DNA of 64,000 nucleotides from NCBI GenBank assembly GCA_033725935.1, contig MU867094.1, forward strand, positions 124,001 through 188,000, given 5' to 3'. Shown here in pieces: positions 62,431 through 64,000 of this stretch (the stretch's first letter is position 1; each line of letters begins with the position of its first letter). Made by a program: the position numbers and the translations under genes. This stretch comes from Cladorrhinum sp. PSN259 (taxonomy: Eukaryota; Ascomycota; Sordariomycetes; Sordariales; Podosporaceae). The notes beneath the pieces are model-generated. The model was given only the letters and a program-made list of their open reading frames with translations, was not told the origin of the DNA and searched no databases.

Positions 62431-64000
62431 ATGGGGGTTTGGAATGATGAGATTGGGTGGGCCATGGATTTGTGTGCGGAACAATTGATGGAAAATATGG
62501 CACATAGATACGATTTTTTGGTCGGAGAGGGACGGAAGGTATAGATGGGAACAAATGGGACTTTTTTCTTCTTCTCGAGACTTGGAAGAAATGAGTAAAA
62601 TGAACTGCAAAAGGCTCACCAGCTAACCCCTTTTACTGGTGCGGAAGGCAGGTAGCTGACTACGAAAAGCGGTTGGTTTTGCTTCGACGCAAGCTTGAAT
62701 TCGGTTCTGAGGAACAGTCGAGTACAGGGAGTTAGTTCCCTTTGACGGGCCTCCCCCATCCACATGCCTCAATGGCTGTTGCGTCAGGTCGGAGAAATAG
62801 TCTTGCCGAGTCGAATGAATCCTTGTCGACAACGGGAAGGAGGCTTTGCGTCTCAATTTCGGAATTGGTTGCTTCCAGCTTTCCTCAACCGTGAAGGCCT
62901 AGACGTCTTGGAACGTGCTTAATGGTGGAGTCTCCTGAATTCTGGGGAACTCCTATCACGATGCCTTTTAGGCCAAGACGGCGTGGCAATGACCCTAGCT
63001 TCGATGCAAGTAGGCCGTTCCGTGTGTTCTAGTGTAGTCAAGTGTCTTAAGCTTCGGTCTTTGCCGATAACAAAAAAGCTCCTAACCTCCGAGGGAGGCG
63101 CCAGTGTCTGTGATTCTGTGGTTCGATGCTGCCAACTTGACTTGGCCTGAGAGAAGTCCGAAGTTCTCTTCTTTGTCAAGATAAACATGGCACAACTGGT
63201 GGATTTGTATATCACTATCAGGATCCTCTTAAGTGGCACATCGAAAGGCATATCTTCAAGATCTCCCATGGATGAATCTGATCTTATCTCTTGCCCCTAT
63301 TTCCCCGCAATGATGGCCCCTGACAAGAGGCGAAGAGGGCGTCATCAGCCTGGGATGATGCCTGGGATGGTGGACGATGGGTAAGGCATCGGCCCCTTGT
63401 CTGCGGAGCACTGGGACAAGAGATTTCCGGAACTTGATACAGACCCTTGCACCAAACGACGGTAGACCAGACGACAAAGCCCTGCTGAACGGAGGAGGTG
63501 TGGCTACACAGCAGCCATTGGCACGATTGTTTGCCTTTTAAGGATTCCAAACTTGATGCCTTGTGTGGAGGTTGTTATCTCTGGGCTTTGAGCTAACGAC
63601 GGCCTTGAGGTTTTAATCGATCAAATTGAACGTGAAGCCATCCTCACCAGCACCTACTAAAGTAACCTGTTACCTACCCCGCAGATTCGAGAGCCAAGAA
63701 TAGCGATGGCTGAGACATATTGATGCCGTGTTGGTGGTCTGTGTTGGGAAGACGGCTATATCGATGCTAGTTATCCTAGAAAAATAGCCTGGATGGATCA
63801 CGAAGATCACAAGGCAAAAGATGGTGTAGGTATGCTCTGCCAAAATGTCGTCGGTTTGATGCTCGGCAGGGGCCGTCCCTGGGCTTTTAGGGCTTCTTGG
63901 CAGAGCGCTCAGCGCCCATAATCCGGACGGGATCCCGGGAACAGGGGACACCCCTAGTGCATAAGACGAAACCTGGGGTTGTCGCAGAAAGTGCTTCAGC
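62431..64000. other. Right-end region without a convincing gene
   Basis: After about 200 bases of EBP 3' UTR only short ORFs are seen (up to 116 codons at 62919-63269, minus). None has a recognisable domain or splice-linked partner. A gene could begin beyond the window edge. Confidence 0.5.

Overview
The window is nuclear DNA of a filamentous ascomycete, most likely a Sordariomycete close to Neurospora, Sordaria or Podospora. The reasons are short spliceosomal introns (mostly 50-130 nt) with GTANGT donors and CTAAC-like branch points, unlinked genes on both strands, Zn2Cys6 and DUF6590 proteins, and a 71-residue GRG-1/CCG-1-type protein. The genus is inferred from protein families only. Exon boundaries were worked out by eye from splice signals, reading phase and family homology; each listed multi-exon model closes in frame.

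Layout. 0-10 kb: the 3' end of an unknown gene, a repeat-rich spacer, a large proline-rich coiled-coil protein (-), and a six-exon DUF6590 gene (+). 10-23 kb: an eight-exon secreted GMC oxidoreductase (-), a stand-alone reductase resembling the FAD/NADPH half of cytochrome P450 reductase (+), a mitochondrial-type nitroreductase (+), and mitochondrial phosphatidylserine decarboxylase (-). 23-31 kb: a HERP-like ubiquitin-domain membrane protein (+), an SDR (+), a carnosine N-methyltransferase-like protein (-), tRNA-Arg(ACG) (-), and a secreted protein rich in dibasic sites (-). 33-45 kb: mitochondrial EF-Tu (+), ribosomal protein S29 (-), the PDI ERp38 (+), a small HSBP1 homologue (-), the Tul1/DscA RING ligase (+), and a zinc-cluster transcription factor (-). 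45-64 kb: RIT1 (+), a HAD phosphatase (-), a class B DnaJ (-), a divergent ribosomal protein L43 (+), a GRG-1 homologue (+), and an EBP-like sterol isomerase (+).

Most genes are independent housekeeping loci. A loose theme is protein quality control and membrane biology: HERP-like protein, PDI, Tul1-type ligase, DnaJ, HSBP1, PS decarboxylase and EBP-like protein. I see no physical cluster, defence system, CRISPR array or intact transposon. About a third of the window is long intergenic sequence without a convincing gene. The most unusual items are the reductase with a CC-GGG-CC motif and no FMN domain, a GMC enzyme lacking its second catalytic residue, the divergent L43, the dibasic-rich secreted protein, and two 9-nt coding exons.
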